Below are positions 38,637 through 49,178 of a stretch of DNA of 64,000 bases, piece after piece. The stretch comes from Saccharomycopsis fibuligera x Saccharomycopsis cf. fibuligera (Eukaryota; Ascomycota; Saccharomycetes; Ascoideales; Saccharomycopsidaceae). Where the stretch lies: contig CP012817.1 of the NCBI GenBank assembly GCA_001936135.1, positions 3,286,001 to 3,350,000 on the forward strand. The letters run 5' to 3'. A model generated the notes under the pieces. It saw nothing but the letters and a program-made list of their open reading frames with translations. It searched no databases and was not told the DNA's origin. Positions within the stretch are counted from its first letter, which is position 1, and the number at the start of each line of letters is the position of its first letter. The position numbers and the translations under genes are program-made.

Positions 38637-39491
38637 ATGAGGCGGTGATGTATATTTGCTTTGCGCTTAGTCATGAATTTTTGTATATTTTTTTATATTT
38701 TTATTTTTATTTATCTTATTTTGTCTCTTGTAATTTACTTTTTTTTATTTTATAACTATGCTTAAACCGGCTTCATAGTTTTTCATAAAATTGTGTAGTT
38801 GCTTTTTGAGTATTGCTCATAAAACTTCAACCGTCTCGTAAGGCCGCCGCATGAGTGTTTCGGCTCATTTTTTTATGATGACAAGCATCATATTCTAACT
38901 ACACTAGCAACCACAAAACGGATATAACGCAGCACAATGTATTTAGTAGGAGTCCAACTCGCTTTTAGAACCAATGTATATCAGAAGTACTAATTGTAAT
39001 TAAATGAAGAATAGATTTTCTTTAAAGAAAACGATCAAAAAAATAAGTAAAAAAAAAAAAGATGTTTATGTAAATGAAATTTGTATTAAAAGCAAATTTT
39101 AGGATATATATGAGCAGCATGTGTAGCGATAAGTAAATTTCGTTGCTTTGTTGATCGCATGATTGAGTGTAGCAACACAGAAAGCATTGTGAAGGTGGTC
39201 TGAAAGTAGAAATTGACTGTTTGTTGGTTAGTACTTTTGTTTGTTTACTAGTATTTCAAGTATCCTCTTAATTATTTGACTTTATTTAATTTTATTCGAT
39301 TTTATTCAATTTAATTCAATTTAATTCAATTTTATTTGGTTTTCTTTGGTTTTCTTTGGTTTTATTTGATTTGATTTGGTTTTATTCGCTTTCATTGTCA
39401 TTCATTAATTCATTAATTCATTTATTCATTTATTTATTTGGTTTATCCAACCATGAAATAGTTGAAAAAACTTGGTCAATAAAACTATTGA
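38637..39491. other. Convergent intergenic STI1 / trehalase
   Basis: AT-rich, with 3' flanks of both genes. The right part is a T-rich low-complexity stretch listed separately. No gene seen. Confidence 0.6.
39281..39445. repeat. Imperfect T-rich tandem tract (TTTATTCAAT / TTTTCTTTGG / CATTAATT units)
   Basis: Runs of degenerate 8-10-bp units lie just beyond the trehalase stop, within its presumed 3' untranslated region. Confidence 0.8.
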
Positions 39492-41873
39492 TCAACTTTG
39501 GCCCACATTGACACGAGCAGCAGCGGCAGCCTTAGCTTGAACCTCGGGATCGAGACTAGTATCTTGTCGATGTTTTTTGGTTTCTTTAGCTAAACTTTCA
39601 AAAAAAACATCTGGTGGCGTAATGGCACCTAATGCTCTAATGGCCTTAGTGCTAAGAATTTGCAACCCAACTTCAAAACTAGCATTAACCCAACCAAATC
39701 CTTCAGTAGCAACCCCTTTGAAATCAGCACCTTGATTACCATATTCTGCATCGACTCTATGTGGATCAGTAGTTCTAGTGACATCATACTTCTCAACAAC
39801 AATACCATTATAGTCAACAAATGATTTTGTCATGATATAGAGCCATCTATAAACCAATCTTCTAGCGTCATCACCAAATCCGTATTTAACTAATCCAACC
39901 CAAGCAAGGATTTGTTGTGGAGCCCAACCGTATGGATAATCCCATTGACGATTTGGTCTATCAATGTTAATTTCACCTCTAGACTTCTTGGTACCAGCAG
40001 CTAAACCGCCCAATTCTTCAAACTTATGCAATGAATTTTTGACAATTTTATCAGCTTGCTCTTCTGTAGCGATACCAGACCATAATGGCCAAAATGTAGT
40101 TGCAGATTCATAATCACTTTGTTGCTGGCGCTTGATATCCCAATCAAAAAACATTGACTCTGTTTCATTCCACAAGTACTTGGTGAATGCTTCTTTTCTC
40201 TTTTCTGCTCTAGCAAACCACTGTGCGCTACTTTCAATTTCACCTTCTAGAGTTTCAAATTGATCATCAAAATGGTCTCTTATTACTTCTCCAATATCAA
40301 TTTCGTATTTGTATAACAAAGAATTCAAATCAACAGTACACAATCTAGCACATTTACCGTCAACTCTATATGAGGTGTCGTGTCCAGATTCACGAACCGC
40401 CCTATCATTTAAAAAGTATTCATCCAAATAAGGTTCATGAACTTCTTGGTCATTGTACATTTGCTGAAACTTTTCAAGTGACACATTGTATTTAATTGCG
40501 TATGGTTTCAAAAGTGCAGTGAAATGTGTTGATTCTGTTTCTGGTGGAATACCAAGACCATCCGGATGATAAGCAGACAAGCCGGTTTCAACGTTGATTC
40601 TTGGGTGCGCCATCCAGACGGTCTTGTATTCTTTAATAGCAGCACGGAATGATCTTCTTAAGAAATCCTTTGCATAAACCGGATTATCGCCATTTTCGAT
40701 CAACTTATTGTAAACTTTCAAAGCCATATCAGTTAAAAATGGAGGTTGTGATCTACACAAGTAGTATGATCTATTGGCATTCAATATTTTGCCGTAGTAC
40801 TTGATTTCAAAAATGAAATGCTCAACCATACCCTTGGCCAAGTCCACTCTGTTGTCGATAAGCAAGCCCAATGCCATCATATAAGAATCCCATCCATACA
40901 ATTCATTAAATCTCCCGCCAGGGACAACATATGGGAATGCTCTTAAGGTAGTTCTAGCATTGCTTTCTGCTGTACGTTCACCAAAATTCGAAAAATCGGC
41001 AAGATCAGCTGGGTCAACAGCAAACGAAGTTTGAACTTTTTCCATAGCTAATGCTAGCAAACCTGGCTTGTCATTGATTGACTTGACGTACTCAGCAGTG
41101 ATGTTTTTGGGAAGTTTTTCTATGACCAAGTTCTTCTCAGGGTGTTTGGTGGCTATATCATTAAAAAAGTTGAACTGCTCCTCGCAATCATGTGGAACAT
41201 ACAATCTGATATGATCGGACGGGATTTTAGTGTCGTAGGCCATTTCGGCAACGTTATAGCCGTCTAATCTTCTAGTAAGACTGCTCCAAAATTGCGTAGA
41301 AATCAAACGTTTCAATCTTCTCACTGGATTTTCGTTCAATCTTGCCTCGTCCAAAATCATTTGGTTTCTGCCCATTCTTTTAGCAATGGTGAGTTCCTGC
41401 AACAAGTTAGAGAGCATATAAGTGCCTCTAACGTCGTACTGGTTATAGCCATTTGAATTGGCTGTTCCTAATTTGAGAACTTTCGGGCCAGTGTCTTCAA
41501 TAGTAATTTGATGGTTTTGGTCAGTATCTTCATTTTTCAACAATGTCTCCAAAGTTGCATCGATATCGCTAATAAGAAATCTCCTAGCGCCAAAGGATAA
41601 ATCGTCTTCACTGGAGCGTCTCTTAATCGGGTAGTTACTGGCGCGCACTTTTTCTTCTTCGTTAGTGTCTATAATGTTGTCATCGGCTGAAAATTTTAGA
41701 AAAGAGTTTCTCGGAAGAGTGGCACTGAAAGTTCTTCCTCTCATGACCTTTGAGTTTTTTGTTTGTTTGGAAGGATCCGTTTTGGATCCGTAATACACGT
41801 CTGGCGATGCCAAAGGATCCATGTCATCGCTTGCGGTAGAAGAAGTTCTTGAGTGCCTGAATGGGTTCATCAT
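39492..41873 (-). CDS. NTH1: Neutral (cytosolic) trehalase, GH37
   Basis: A 793-residue protein that hydrolyses trehalose to two glucose in the cytosol. Both trehalase signatures are present: PGGRFNELYGWDSY (318-331) and QWDYPYGWAP (643-652); ESGHDTSYR (about 496-504) carries the catalytic Asp. The N-terminal regulatory region has PKA-type sites (RTSSTAS, KRRSSED) like those that recruit 14-3-3 proteins, and a calcium-binding loop D116-T-D-Q-N-H-Q-I-T-I-E-D127. No signal peptide, which separates it from acid trehalase. Two adjacent Met give start 41873 or 41870. An STRE-like AGGGG lies about 100 bp upstream. Confidence 0.96.
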   Translation of the reverse strand: MMNPFRHSRTSSTASDDMDPLASPDVYYGSKTDPSKQTKNSKVMRGRTFSATLPRNSFLKFSADDNIIDTNEEEKVRASNYPIKRRSSEDDLSFGARRFLISDIDATLETLLKNEDTDQNHQITIEDTGPKVLKLGTANSNGYNQYDVRGTYMLSNLLQELTIAKRMGRNQMILDEARLNENPVRRLKRLISTQFWSSLTRRLDGYNVAEMAYDTKIPSDHIRLYVPHDCEEQFNFFNDIATKHPEKNLVIEKLPKNITAEYVKSINDKPGLLALAMEKVQTSFAVDPADLADFSNFGERTAESNARTTLRAFPYVVPGGRFNELYGWDSYMMALGLLIDNRVDLAKGMVEHFIFEIKYYGKILNANRSYYLCRSQPPFLTDMALKVYNKLIENGDNPVYAKDFLRRSFRAAIKEYKTVWMAHPRINVETGLSAYHPDGLGIPPETESTHFTALLKPYAIKYNVSLEKFQQMYNDQEVHEPYLDEYFLNDRAVRESGHDTSYRVDGKCARLCTVDLNSLLYKYEIDIGEVIRDHFDDQFETLEGEIESSAQWFARAEKRKEAFTKYLWNETESMFFDWDIKRQQQSDYESATTFWPLWSGIATEEQADKIVKNSLHKFEELGGLAAGTKKSRGEINIDRPNRQWDYPYGWAPQQILAWVGLVKYGFGDDARRLVYRWLYIMTKSFVDYNGIVVEKYDVTRTTDPHRVDAEYGNQGADFKGVATEGFGWVNASFEVGLQILSTKAIRALGAITPPDVFFESLAKETKKHRQDTSLDPEVQAKAAAAARVNVGQS

Positions 41874-42825
41874 CTTCCAAGAGAATATCTGATACCTTAA
41901 GGTGAGTTAATGAAAAAAATACGGGAAAATAATAACAATAAAAAATAAGCGCTAAGAGAAGAGTAAAGGAATAGAGGGGAGAGAGACTGGAAGAAATGAA
42001 AAATAGGAAAAATAGTGGTGCGCAAGACGAGATGAGCTGACGGTTGATAGCAAGCTGCTAAATGCTGGGTCGAAAAAAGAAAATAGAGGAACGGAAAAAA
42101 CAGCAAACTTAGCTTGAGTCGGAAATAACGAAAGTTTAAAGCTATGAGATAAAAGAAAAATAAGGCAGTATACGGTAGGTACTGCGTCCGGGAGGGCTGG
42201 AAGCGCGAGAAACTGCAAAACTGGGTAAAAAAGATGAAACAAAAAGTGATGATGAGAAAAGAAAAAGGAAAAGTGGGCACAAGGTCTTTATAAACAAGGC
42301 CCAGTGGAGGAGACTGTCACCGGCTAAGCGCCCAGCCTGTTGCAGCTGCGATTAAGCGCCACTGCAAAACTGGTGCTCGTCTTGTGTAGTATGTGAGGCT
42401 GGTGTTACCCCAGAATTCGGTCTTCTGAGTTCCGCACAAGGATTACATAAGCATATAGTGCTAATCCGTGCCGGTCAGACCTTCCATATCACATGCTCCG
42501 CCACTCTTGACCGTACTCAGGTGGCCAACCGGAAAAACCTTGTGTCACATGGCTCGCAACCAATTTTCATGTTCTTATTTGCCAGTAGCGAGCAGGGCTG
42601 CGAGCAGGGCTGCGAGCAGCAAAAAATAAATGGATATAACTGCTGCTCGGCTTTGCTACGGTGTGTTTTGCAGAAATTGCCTTGCCATCCGGTGTGTCTG
42701 TGTGTGTTTGTTTGTGTATACGTGCTTACGTTTAGTGTGGTATTCGTACTTCAACAATATCAAACTACCTTTTTGCTCAAGCATAAAGTCTCGCTCACGC
42801 AACTGCGGTCCTGCAATCAATCGCC
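41874..42825. other. Divergent trehalase / EPT1 intergenic region
   Basis: A 952-bp spacer. It contains AGGGG (41975-41979), a stress-response-element core near the trehalase start, and a 12-bp tandem (GAGCAGGGCTGC, about 42589-42619). No gene seen. Confidence 0.6.
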
Positions 42826-44115
42826 ATGGGTATCTTTATTCAAAACTTGCAAAACTTGAAAGAGTACAAGTACCGAGGCGAAGACAGATCAATCACCACC
42901 AAGTACTTTCTCAAGCCATACTGGTGGTCCAACTTTGTCAAGGTGTTCCCGCTATGGTTTGCTCCTAATGCTGTTACTTTGTCTGGGTTTGGTTTCATTG
43001 CCCTCAACTTGCTCACTGTGTTATACTACGATCCATACTTGAACAATCCGAACGTGCCTACATGGACAACTGTCTCATATGCAATTGGCCTTTTCATGTA
43101 CCAGACTTTCGATGCTTGCGATGGCATGCAAGCAAGAAGAACCGGCCAGTCAGGTCCATTGGGCGAACTTTTCGACCACTGTGTTGACGCATTGAACACC
43201 ACTTTGTCGGTGATTATTTTTGCCTCGGTCACAAAGATGGGCTATGGCTGGATGCTCATCATTTCCCAGTTTGCTGTATTGGCCAATTTCTACTTGAGTA
43301 CTTGGGAAGAATACCACACTCATATTTTATTCTTGTCTGAGTTTTCTGGCCCTGTTGAAGGAATCTTGATGATTGTGATTCTCTATCTTTTGACGGCTTA
43401 CTACGGAAGCGAAATTTGGGTCAAGCCATGGTATCATTTGGAGTTGGCTAGCTTTTTGCCAGCGCCAGTTTTGCAAACCCTTTCGTACTTCTGTTTCATT
43501 GATCTTCACGAAATCCCTGAGACGGGCGTATTATCAGCAATTGCTTCAATTGACGCCAGTACTGTTTACATTGTCTTGGGTGGTGCTCAGTTGTACTTCA
43601 ATATTATTTCTGCATACAATAACGTTAAGCGAATTTTTGCGCAGGATAAAACCGTCGATGCCAAGGATAAAGCACATAACGCAATCCGAGGTCTCGTTCC
43701 GTTTGCCACTTATTATTCATCTGCTATTGTATTTGTGATTGTTGCTTCTCCATTCATCTTTGTTAATCCTTCATCTTATTTGCCGTTTATCTTGCAGATT
43801 GGTACCTCTATTGCTTTCAGTGTTGGTAGAATCATTATTTCTCACTTGACTTTATCAGAGTTTCCTCACCGTTTGCCAACTCTTTACATTCCAGCTCTTC
43901 AAATTGCTGCATTTGCGCTTGTGAAATTTTTGAATTTAGTTAGACCCGAAACCCAAGCGATTTCTTTAGAAACTGCTGTTAACAATATTATCTGGGCAGG
44001 GTTTGGTATAAGTGTTGGTATTTATGCATCATTCATTACTGAAATCATCACTGAAGTTTCTTCATTTTTGGATATCTGGGTCTTGTCTATTAAACATCCA
44101 AAGAAATTAGATTAG
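42826..44115 (+). CDS. EPT1: CDP-alcohol phosphotransferase: ethanolamine-/choline-phosphotransferase
   Basis: A 429-residue multipass membrane enzyme of the Kennedy pathway. It transfers phosphoethanolamine or phosphocholine from the CDP-alcohol to diacylglycerol in the ER/Golgi. The family motif D-G-x2-A-R-x8-G-x3-D-x3-D is exact: D99, G100, A103, R104, G113, D117, D121. The N-terminus (EYKYRGEDRSITTKYFLKPYW) and STWEEYHTHILFLSEFSGPVEG match yeast Ept1/Cpt1. Sequence alone does not separate ethanolamine from choline specificity, so the symbol could be CPT1. Confidence 0.93.
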   Translation: MGIFIQNLQNLKEYKYRGEDRSITTKYFLKPYWWSNFVKVFPLWFAPNAVTLSGFGFIALNLLTVLYYDPYLNNPNVPTWTTVSYAIGLFMYQTFDACDGMQARRTGQSGPLGELFDHCVDALNTTLSVIIFASVTKMGYGWMLIISQFAVLANFYLSTWEEYHTHILFLSEFSGPVEGILMIVILYLLTAYYGSEIWVKPWYHLELASFLPAPVLQTLSYFCFIDLHEIPETGVLSAIASIDASTVYIVLGGAQLYFNIISAYNNVKRIFAQDKTVDAKDKAHNAIRGLVPFATYYSSAIVFVIVASPFIFVNPSSYLPFILQIGTSIAFSVGRIIISHLTLSEFPHRLPTLYIPALQIAAFALVKFLNLVRPETQAISLETAVNNIIWAGFGISVGIYASFITEIITEVSSFLDIWVLSIKHPKKLD

Positions 44116-44896
44116 GAGAAGTGAGAGACACAGTAGCTATCATATTTGGACAGGTGCTTTCAAGCAAGCAATATATTTTATCCTGTTCCTGCAAATAATA
44201 ATGCACATTTGTCCCACGCAATGCAGCCTTTTCATTTTTAATATTCCATCATATTCTAATTACGTTGATTTTTACTGTTTCTTAGTTAGAGTTGTATTCT
44301 GTATCCTTTTTGGTATTTGATAGACTTTCATTCTATGCCATAGATTTGTTAAATTTTAGTATCAATAAACTATAGTTATTTTACAAGCGTATTTCTTTAA
44401 AATTCATTTGAAATAAAAAACTTGTCATAAAATATACACATTCATAAACTATATACAATTCATTGCACACTTCATTTTTGATTTTGTTTTTCAGATATAG
44501 ACAGACAATCGTTTGTAATCGATCTCAACTGAATAATCTATTTTTGTTGCAGAGGTGTATACAATAATAACCATATAAAGTTGCAAAGTACACTAGAGAC
44601 CTATACGCAAAATAAAATTGGTTTCTCTTTGATAAAAGCAAATCACAATCTGTCAATTTTATCGCAAATATTGTACCGCTTATTTCAATTATCATTAAAA
44701 ACAAACAGCAAAAGAAGCAAAAACCATGAGGAAAAAAATAACAAATAAGATGTAAGATGTAAGATGGGAGATGGCAGATGGAAATGAGTGGGAATGTAAG
44801 AAAGAAAAAAAAAGGACTGAAAAAAATTCATTAATACACTGATTGAGGCTGATTGAGACTAACTGAGGCTAACTGAGACTAATTGAGACTAACCGT
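44116..44896. other. Convergent intergenic EPT1 / TOM22
   Basis: A 781-bp AT-rich spacer. The right end has a 10-bp tandem array (listed separately) and, left of it, short GATGTAAGATG-type repeats (about 44749-44780). No gene seen. Confidence 0.6.
44839..44893. repeat. 10-bp tandem array, about 5.5 units
   Basis: Units such as CTGATTGAGG, CTAACTGAGA and CTAATTGAGA run almost to the TOM22 stop codon, in its presumed 3' untranslated region. Confidence 0.9.
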
Positions 44897-45382
44897 TTAG
44901 GCAGTAGTAGCTGCTGGTTGACCAGCCGGGTTTTGAGCATCAAAAGCATTGTCTGAACCAGGAGCCAAAACTTGTGCACTGTCTTGCTGCATTTTCATTT
45001 CTTTTTCCATTTCAACGAGCTGTTGCTCAGACAAGATGGACAAAGATAACGGAACACCCAACAACAAAGCACTAGTGCTGACAATCCATAAAAGGCTACC
45101 AATTTTAAAAACACTACCTGTGGCTAAGCTGGACAAACTGGAACCAGCTTGACTCAAGAATGAACGTTGGTTTGGCGGAATAATTTCTTTCAAGGCAACA
45201 ATTCTATCAACGAGGGTTTCGTTAGCCAAGTCTAATTCATCTTCATCTTCATCGTCGGATTCTTCAGATTCAGATTCGCTGGTATCTTCATAATCTTCAT
45301 CGTTTTCTTCAACAGCAGTTTTTGGAACTTGGCTGTTAACGGAAGTGTTGGCTTCGTCTTCAATTTGAGTTAATTTAACCAT
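44897..45382 (-). CDS. TOM22: Mitochondrial import receptor subunit Tom22
   Basis: A 161-residue protein from the ATG at 45382. The acidic cytosolic N-terminus (residues about 26-52, mostly Asp/Glu/Ser) is followed by the conserved ETLVDRIVALKEIIPP segment, a single membrane span (about 91-115) and a short intermembrane-space tail. This is the architecture of the central TOM receptor, which docks presequences and organises the Tom40 complex in the outer membrane. The frame extends 22 codons further upstream, but the MVKLTQIE start matches the family. Confidence 0.94.
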   Translation of the reverse strand: MVKLTQIEDEANTSVNSQVPKTAVEENDEDYEDTSESESEESDDEDEDELDLANETLVDRIVALKEIIPPNQRSFLSQAGSSLSSLATGSVFKIGSLLWIVSTSALLLGVPLSLSILSEQQLVEMEKEMKMQQDSAQVLAPGSDNAFDAQNPAGQPAATTA

Positions 45383-45823
45383 TCTTGTTTTTTTGTGCTG
45401 TAATACGTTTTGAGAAATTTGTGATACTGTCTGTATGCCGAGTTTCACTAAAACCTTTAATTCGCAATTCTAATTTTTGTCATTCATTGACTGCAATTTT
45501 TTTCTTTCTGTTGTGCCGTCTTTTGCCAAAATATTAGCTAAGTGCTTAGAAATTTTAGAGCCGGGTTATATTTGAACCGCATTAGGAATCCGAATCCAGG
45601 AAGCCTTTAGAATTTTTTATTGTTGGTAATCTTCAACAGCACTATATAGTCTAAAGAAATGTTTAGTCTGAAAAGATTTTTATCAAAAGTCTATAAAATG
45701 AGTTTCCTGGAACTTATTTCGTAAAGACTCGCAAGCGCATTTGTATTGGTTATGGCAATTCTCAATTACTAAGCTCATTCTGCAATCTTATGCGGTTCTG
45801 GTATGATGGGCATCTCATTTTTC

Positions 45824-45862
<39 letters not shown>

Positions 45863-45996
45863 TCTTTTGCTTCTACTGCATATACAACAAAAAAAGTAAG
45901 ACTACTATAAAATCTATATTATTGCATTGTTGATTTACGCTACCTAATTTCCAAAATTTAGCCAACGTTTTGAAGCAAAATTATGTTCATTTTGTA
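45383..45996. other. Divergent intergenic TOM22 / URI-like gene
   Basis: Contains a T run of 33 (45827-45859). No upstream exon for the URI-like gene was found: no TACTAAC branch site and no prefoldin-like frame. Confidence 0.6.
45827..45859. repeat. Poly(T) homopolymer, 33 nt
   Basis: Uninterrupted T run upstream of the URI-like gene. Confidence 0.95.
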
Positions 45997-47859
45997 ATGG
46001 CGCAAGATTTACCTGTTTTTGATATAGTTGAAACTTTAGGCGACAATGATGAAGTAACTTCGTCCTATCTCCGGCCAACTTCTACATTTGATGCAAAGAT
46101 TCAACAGATTATAGAAGCTCAAGAGGCCCATATTGAAGAAAAGGAGAAGGAGAAGGAAAACCAAAAAATATCAAAACCTTATACCAAGAAAATAATAAGG
46201 CAGCTGCATGAAAGAAAAATTAAAGAGATTAATGAAACTTATTTCAAAGATGAAGAAGAACTAACGGAAACTGAAACACTGGATGCTCAAAGGCATATTA
46301 GTAATGATAGAAATAGTGGTAATAATAAAATTGCTAATAATAGTGCTTTTCAATACAAGGAAAAAAAGAACAAGAAGTCAGTCAGGTTCAATGATAACAA
46401 GTTAGAAGAAGTCAAGTCTATTGAAAACAGATTTGCAAATATGAGTATTAGTGAAGATATTGTCAATCAAGATTTATCAAAGATGACATTTGCTGAATTT
46501 AAAAGAGGTTTCTTATTAAATAGTATTGATGATAAGAAAAATCAAAATAATCAAAAAATAGACATTCTTCCATCGAAAAATCAAGACATAAGCAATGGTT
46601 CCGGAAAAGGGCTATATGATATTCTAGAAGAACAAAAAAGAAGCAACATTAATAGCAAAGAAACACAAATGACAAAGTCACTGGATTTACAAAATGGCAT
46701 TCCGCAGATAACCAAAGAGGCAATAATATCACCACCACCAAGGCGCAAGGTTTCAAAATTCAAAAACGCTAATGATGAGGAAAAAGTTCAGATACTCAAG
46801 AAAAGATCATCAGGTGCTGTATCCCAAATTTCTGGCAAGAAAGGAACTATTAAAGATTTGAGCTCGTTGTCATCATTGTCGAAGAAACCAATTAAAAAGA
46901 AGACTACCAAGCCAGGAACTGTGAAAATTGCTAAACCAGAATTGAAGCCTTACTTTTTGCAAGATGTTAAACCAAATATATTGGACATATCAGAAAGAGC
47001 TAAAAAATATGATTGCGGCGATGAGCAAGGAAAACAGCATAGAAGCATTGTTGAGATTGTTAATGCCGGACCAGAATCAGTGCTTACTATGTCCGAAATA
47101 AATTTGGAGAATGGCAAAGATCTTGCATCTGATACTCATACTCAAGAAGCGTCAGCAAATAACGACACTAAATTTAAAGAAAACGAGCAAGATAATGATA
47201 ATTATGATGACGAACAACCAATAAAAGAGACCGAATATCCAGTGACTAAAGTCGATTATTATTCTCTTAATAATGATATTGATGGCATGGTTTCTGCCTA
47301 CATGATGGGCATGTACGATGATGACTTAGGGATTGAGTACGATATGCCAAATTCTATTATAGAGCATGAACAGGATCTCGAAAAATACAACATGCAAGTT
47401 GAACTTATTGAACGAGAACTTGCCAAAGAACAGGAAAGGGAAAAGAGCAAAAAGCAAAGTGGCCCAAATAGTGTAAACATACCTCAAAAGGACAACACAG
47501 ACAATGGACCAAACTCTATCGAGAGGGAAGCAGAAGTTGACAACCAACCTTTGTTAAGTGATCAAATCGTTGAAAGAGAAGTGGCTGTGGATATTGAGGA
47601 TTTTGAAACTAGGATAAATGATTATGAAATCATTGAAGATTCGGATTCGGATAACGATGACTACAGTTTCAACCCAGATGTGGTTAACCAAGAGATTGCC
47701 AAAACTTATCAAAATTTGAGACAATACTTGATAAATAAAGATTCTGGGTTTGCTAGAGAAAAAGAACAAGAGATTGAGCCAATAGATGAGTTTGGGAATC
47801 CTGTTAAACTTAGCAGATTTAAAACTGCACAAATAAGACCATATGTTGACGGTTTGTGA
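45997..47859 (+). CDS. BUD27: URI1/Bud27-like protein lacking the N-terminal prefoldin domain
   Basis: A 620-residue hydrophilic protein from the first in-frame ATG (45997). The C-terminus shows both landmarks of the fungal Bud27/URI C-terminal domain (DUF3835): DYYSLNNDIDGMVSAYMMGMYDDDLG...HEQDLEKYNMQVELIE, and the terminal EIAKTYQNLRQYLINK...EPIDEFGNPVKLSRFKTAQIRP. A K-S-V-R-F motif (127-131) fits the RVxF docking signature of PP1 phosphatase, which URI binds in animals. Bud27 normally begins with an alpha-class prefoldin domain; here residues 1-80 show only one short helical, charged segment. Bud27 assists RNA polymerase assembly and TOR-linked translation in the cytoplasm. The symbol is given with reserve because of the missing domain. 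Confidence 0.72.
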   Translation: MAQDLPVFDIVETLGDNDEVTSSYLRPTSTFDAKIQQIIEAQEAHIEEKEKEKENQKISKPYTKKIIRQLHERKIKEINETYFKDEEELTETETLDAQRHISNDRNSGNNKIANNSAFQYKEKKNKKSVRFNDNKLEEVKSIENRFANMSISEDIVNQDLSKMTFAEFKRGFLLNSIDDKKNQNNQKIDILPSKNQDISNGSGKGLYDILEEQKRSNINSKETQMTKSLDLQNGIPQITKEAIISPPPRRKVSKFKNANDEEKVQILKKRSSGAVSQISGKKGTIKDLSSLSSLSKKPIKKKTTKPGTVKIAKPELKPYFLQDVKPNILDISERAKKYDCGDEQGKQHRSIVEIVNAGPESVLTMSEINLENGKDLASDTHTQEASANNDTKFKENEQDNDNYDDEQPIKETEYPVTKVDYYSLNNDIDGMVSAYMMGMYDDDLGIEYDMPNSIIEHEQDLEKYNMQVELIERELAKEQEREKSKKQSGPNSVNIPQKDNTDNGPNSIEREAEVDNQPLLSDQIVEREVAVDIEDFETRINDYEIIEDSDSDNDDYSFNPDVVNQEIAKTYQNLRQYLINKDSGFAREKEQEIEPIDEFGNPVKLSRFKTAQIRPYVDGL

Positions 47860-48320
47860 AATATTTGGTCTTGTTAGAATTTTATAAATATATTGTTATT
47901 TTGCATGTTTGCATATCGTTCATATACATGTCCAAATAGCAAAATTGATAGCTGATAGCAAAGTTTTCGTAACTTTAAACAGATTATGAGAACTACCTTA
48001 GCACTAGCGAAAAATACCACGATTACTGATATTCAAGATATGTAAGTTATTATGCAATTTGTAGTTTGAATACAGTGAATCCGAACAGTCAGTCATATTT
48101 TTTGTATGGCACAAAAATACGTTGCCGATATCCGTGAATACGAACTGTACTTTAGAGTTTCTTAATGGCAGTGATATCTCTAAGAGAAAGTGCTTGTAAA
48201 ATAAAAGACACAAAGGACACGACTATGAAGTGTGGGGTTATCGTAGCTATTGTGTAGGAAGCAGAGAAATCAGAGCATGAAAAAAATAATATAACTGAAC
48301 TACAATGAAATACCAAATAA

Positions 48321-48321
<1 letters not shown>

Positions 48322-48364
<43 letters not shown>
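48322..48364. repeat. Poly(A) homopolymer, 43 nt
   Basis: The longest homopolymer in the window, non-coding. Confidence 0.95.
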
Positions 48365-48366
<2 letters not shown>

Positions 48367-48738
48367 ATTGAGAACCAAATCTGCAAGGCATTTTCAATAC
48401 TTTTTGTGGATAATATAAACACCTATCTGATGCTATCGCTGCCATTAACAGAAAAAGAAAATTGTTTTTTGGCATGTTATGTGAAGATATCCGCATGTTC
48501 ACGCAATTTCGAGTTGGTTCATGTAACATGGTGCGCATAGAAGCGTTGTCATTTGCAAAACTTAAAGAGGCAATTGTTGCTTTCTCGCTAATGGAGAGAA
48601 ATTTTACGGTCTCTAGCAAGCCTGATTAAGCCGCTTTGAAAGTACATGACATTTTTCGACACTACGTGGGGCCATATGTAGGACTTCATGTAGGGTAGGA
48701 AGTGCGTTGCTACTAGTACTACGTAGTCCTCGCTTGTT

Positions 48739-48746
48739 TGGTGGAG
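48739..48746 (+). promoter_or_regulatory. Cluster motif TGGTGGAG upstream of the C2H2 regulator
   Basis: Exact copy in the context TTTGGTGGAGA, about 435 bp before the regulator ATG, which suggests autoregulation. Confidence 0.5.
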
Positions 48747-49178
48747 ATTTCTCTATTAGCAAAGTATTCAAACGCGTGTTCATGTATTCAAATGTATCTA
48801 AACACATATACACAATGTAGCCTCAGCAGGCAACTTTATGCCTTTTTATGCATTAGTAGCTTCTCCGGGTTTTTTCTCTTTTTTTCTTTACGCCTTCTGT
48901 CATTTATTTTGTGGAGAAGCTGGTAACACCAAAAAGTTAAGAAACCAAAATTAGAAAAATTTAAAAAAAACTGGCAGTCAGTGCTTTCTCCAAGTACGGG
49001 AGTTATTTCAATTTTTGGCAGTATCCTTTTGCTTCGTATTTCTAGGACTCGCTAAGTTTTGTGATTCCCTTATTTGCAGCTCTCCAGCTTTTAGCTTTTT
49101 GCTTATACGGTATCAGTTTCGACTAGATTTGCTTTTTATCAGCTTGTCAAAACAATTGATCCTGTGAAATATAGAACC

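Larger units (their letters stand above)
47860..49178. other. Intergenic: URI-like 3' flank and promoter of the C2H2 regulator
   Basis: A 1.3-kb spacer with a 43-nt A run (48322-48364) and one exact copy of the cluster motif (48739). No gene seen; short frames in the left half lack any recognisable features. Confidence 0.6.

Noticed and set aside
39231-39250. TACTAAC on the minus strand beyond the trehalase stop
   Set aside because: It lies in the 3' flank with no matching 5' splice site; no missing coding sequence to explain.
45555-45600. Possible minus-strand B box (GGTTCAAAT) in the TOM22 / URI-like spacer
   Set aside because: Flanking bases do not pair as a T stem and no A box lies at the right distance.
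47988-48060. Short ATG frame followed by GTAAGT, as if a first exon
   Set aside because: No TACTAAC branch site or acceptor with a continuing frame downstream.
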